From Clostridiales bacterium (GTDB lineage: Bacteria > Bacillota > Clostridia > Oscillospirales > Butyricicoccaceae), in NCBI GenBank assembly GCA_026419635.1, contig JANZZB010000006.1, positions 1-13,304 of the forward strand: a DNA stretch of 13,304 nt, written 5' to 3'. The translations under genes and the position numbers were made by a program. Below are positions 12,868 through 13,304 of this stretch, in pieces. Below the pieces are notes generated by a model, which ran no database searches, had not been told where the DNA came from, and saw nothing but the letters and a program-made list of their open reading frames with translations. Each line of letters starts with the position of its first letter. The stretch's first letter is position 1.

Positions 12868-13304
12868 ATGTCATCCGTTAGCAGTTCATCCAGTAGTTCG
12901 TCTAGCAGCAGTTTATCCGGAAGTTTTAACCGCATTACCGGATTATCTTCCGGCCTTGACACAGAAACGACTATAAAAGGGCTTACACAAGGAACCCAAA
13001 CAAAAATAGATAAACAGAAACAGAAATTACAACTTCTTCAGTGGAAACAACAAGAATATCAGGATATTGCAACAAAACTAAACGATTTTCAAAATAAATA
13101 TTTCGGAACATCCAGCTACTCTATGCTTTTTTCAAAAGAACTGCATAGTTTTGCGGTAACCAATTCCGGATCAAATTATGTTAAAGTTACCACCAGTTCG
13201 GATTCTGTCACCGGCAACATCTATATCGGCGATATTGTCAGCCTTGCAACGGCTGCAAGTGTAAAAAGCGAATCAAAAGTGTCCGCAGACCCGGTACTCA
13301 ATGT
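12868..13304 (+). CDS. fliD: FliD, flagellar filament cap protein (5' part only)
   Basis: Cap (HAP2) that promotes flagellin polymerisation at the filament tip; exported. The first 145 codons are in the window and the gene runs off the right edge. The FliD N-terminal domain is clear: RITGLSSGLDTETTIKGLTQ, then KIDKQKQKLQLLQWKQQEYQ and DIATKLNDFQNKYF, ending in a beta-rich segment. The extreme N-terminus is unusual, with eleven consecutive serines (residues 5-15) before the conserved GLSSGLD. The ATG at 12868-12870 has AAAGGAG 7 nt upstream. It is transcribed away from the flgB operon from a sigma-28 promoter, consistent with being a late gene. fliS and flagellin genes, often downstream, are out of view. 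Confidence 0.95.
   Translation, partial: MSSVSSSSSSSSSSSLSGSFNRITGLSSGLDTETTIKGLTQGTQTKIDKQKQKLQLLQWKQQEYQDIATKLNDFQNKYFGTSSYSMLFSKELHSFAVTNSGSNYVKVTTSSDSVTGNIYIGDIVSLATAASVKSESKVSADPVLN

Noticed and set aside
1..13304. Mobile element, CRISPR array, prophage or defence system
   Set aside because: Nearly all of the window is accounted for by flagellar genes with uniform composition; no terminal repeats, transposases or spaced repeats were seen.

Overview
The window is one strand of a Firmicutes-type (class Clostridia) flagellar operon plus the start of a divergent filament-cap gene. Three things point to this group: the gene order; the presence of FliY (CheC-type phosphatase domains, expected to be fused to FliN) together with FlbD/SwrD and the 'flagellar operon protein' family TIGR02530; and AT-rich DNA with strong AAGGAGG-type ribosome sites. 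Genus cannot be fixed from the sequence. Base composition and codon use look even throughout. I see no transposase, integrase, tRNA, rRNA or CRISPR.

Layout. Fifteen genes lie head to tail on the minus strand, read from right to left: flgB, flgC, fliE, fliF, fliG, fliH, fliI, fliJ, fliK, flgD, the TIGR02530 gene, flgE, flbD, fliM, fliY (3' end cut by the left edge). Gaps are short, or genes overlap (fliF-fliG-fliH), so this is one long transcript. It builds the machine roughly in assembly order: proximal rod and MS-ring junction (FlgB, FlgC, FliE), MS ring and C-ring (FliF, FliG), export ATPase complex (FliH, FliI, FliJ), hook-length control, scaffold and hook (FliK, FlgD, FlgE), then the torque and switch parts (FlbD/SwrD, FliM, FliY). 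fliL, motA and motB, which often sit between flbD and fliM in clostridia, are not there.

The only gene-free stretch (12461-12867) is a divergent control region. On the minus strand a near-consensus sigma-A promoter (TTGACA-17-TATCAT with an extended -10) feeds a leader of about 200 nt. That leader carries a clear GEMM-I (class I cyclic-di-GMP) riboswitch followed by a T7 run just ahead of flgB. On the plus strand a near-perfect sigma-28/SigD promoter (TAAA-15-GTCGATAT) drives fliD, whose first 145 codons are in the window. So the early/middle operon appears set by sigma-A plus cyclic-di-GMP, and the late cap gene by the flagellar sigma factor.

Most notable: the riboswitch and its possible ON polarity; a near-identical tandem duplication of the C-terminal module of FlgD; a perfect hairpin between flgE and flbD; a 9-bp repeat set around the fliD promoter; an 11-serine run in FliD written with all six serine codons; and an 18-bp triplicated repeat in the fliY linker.
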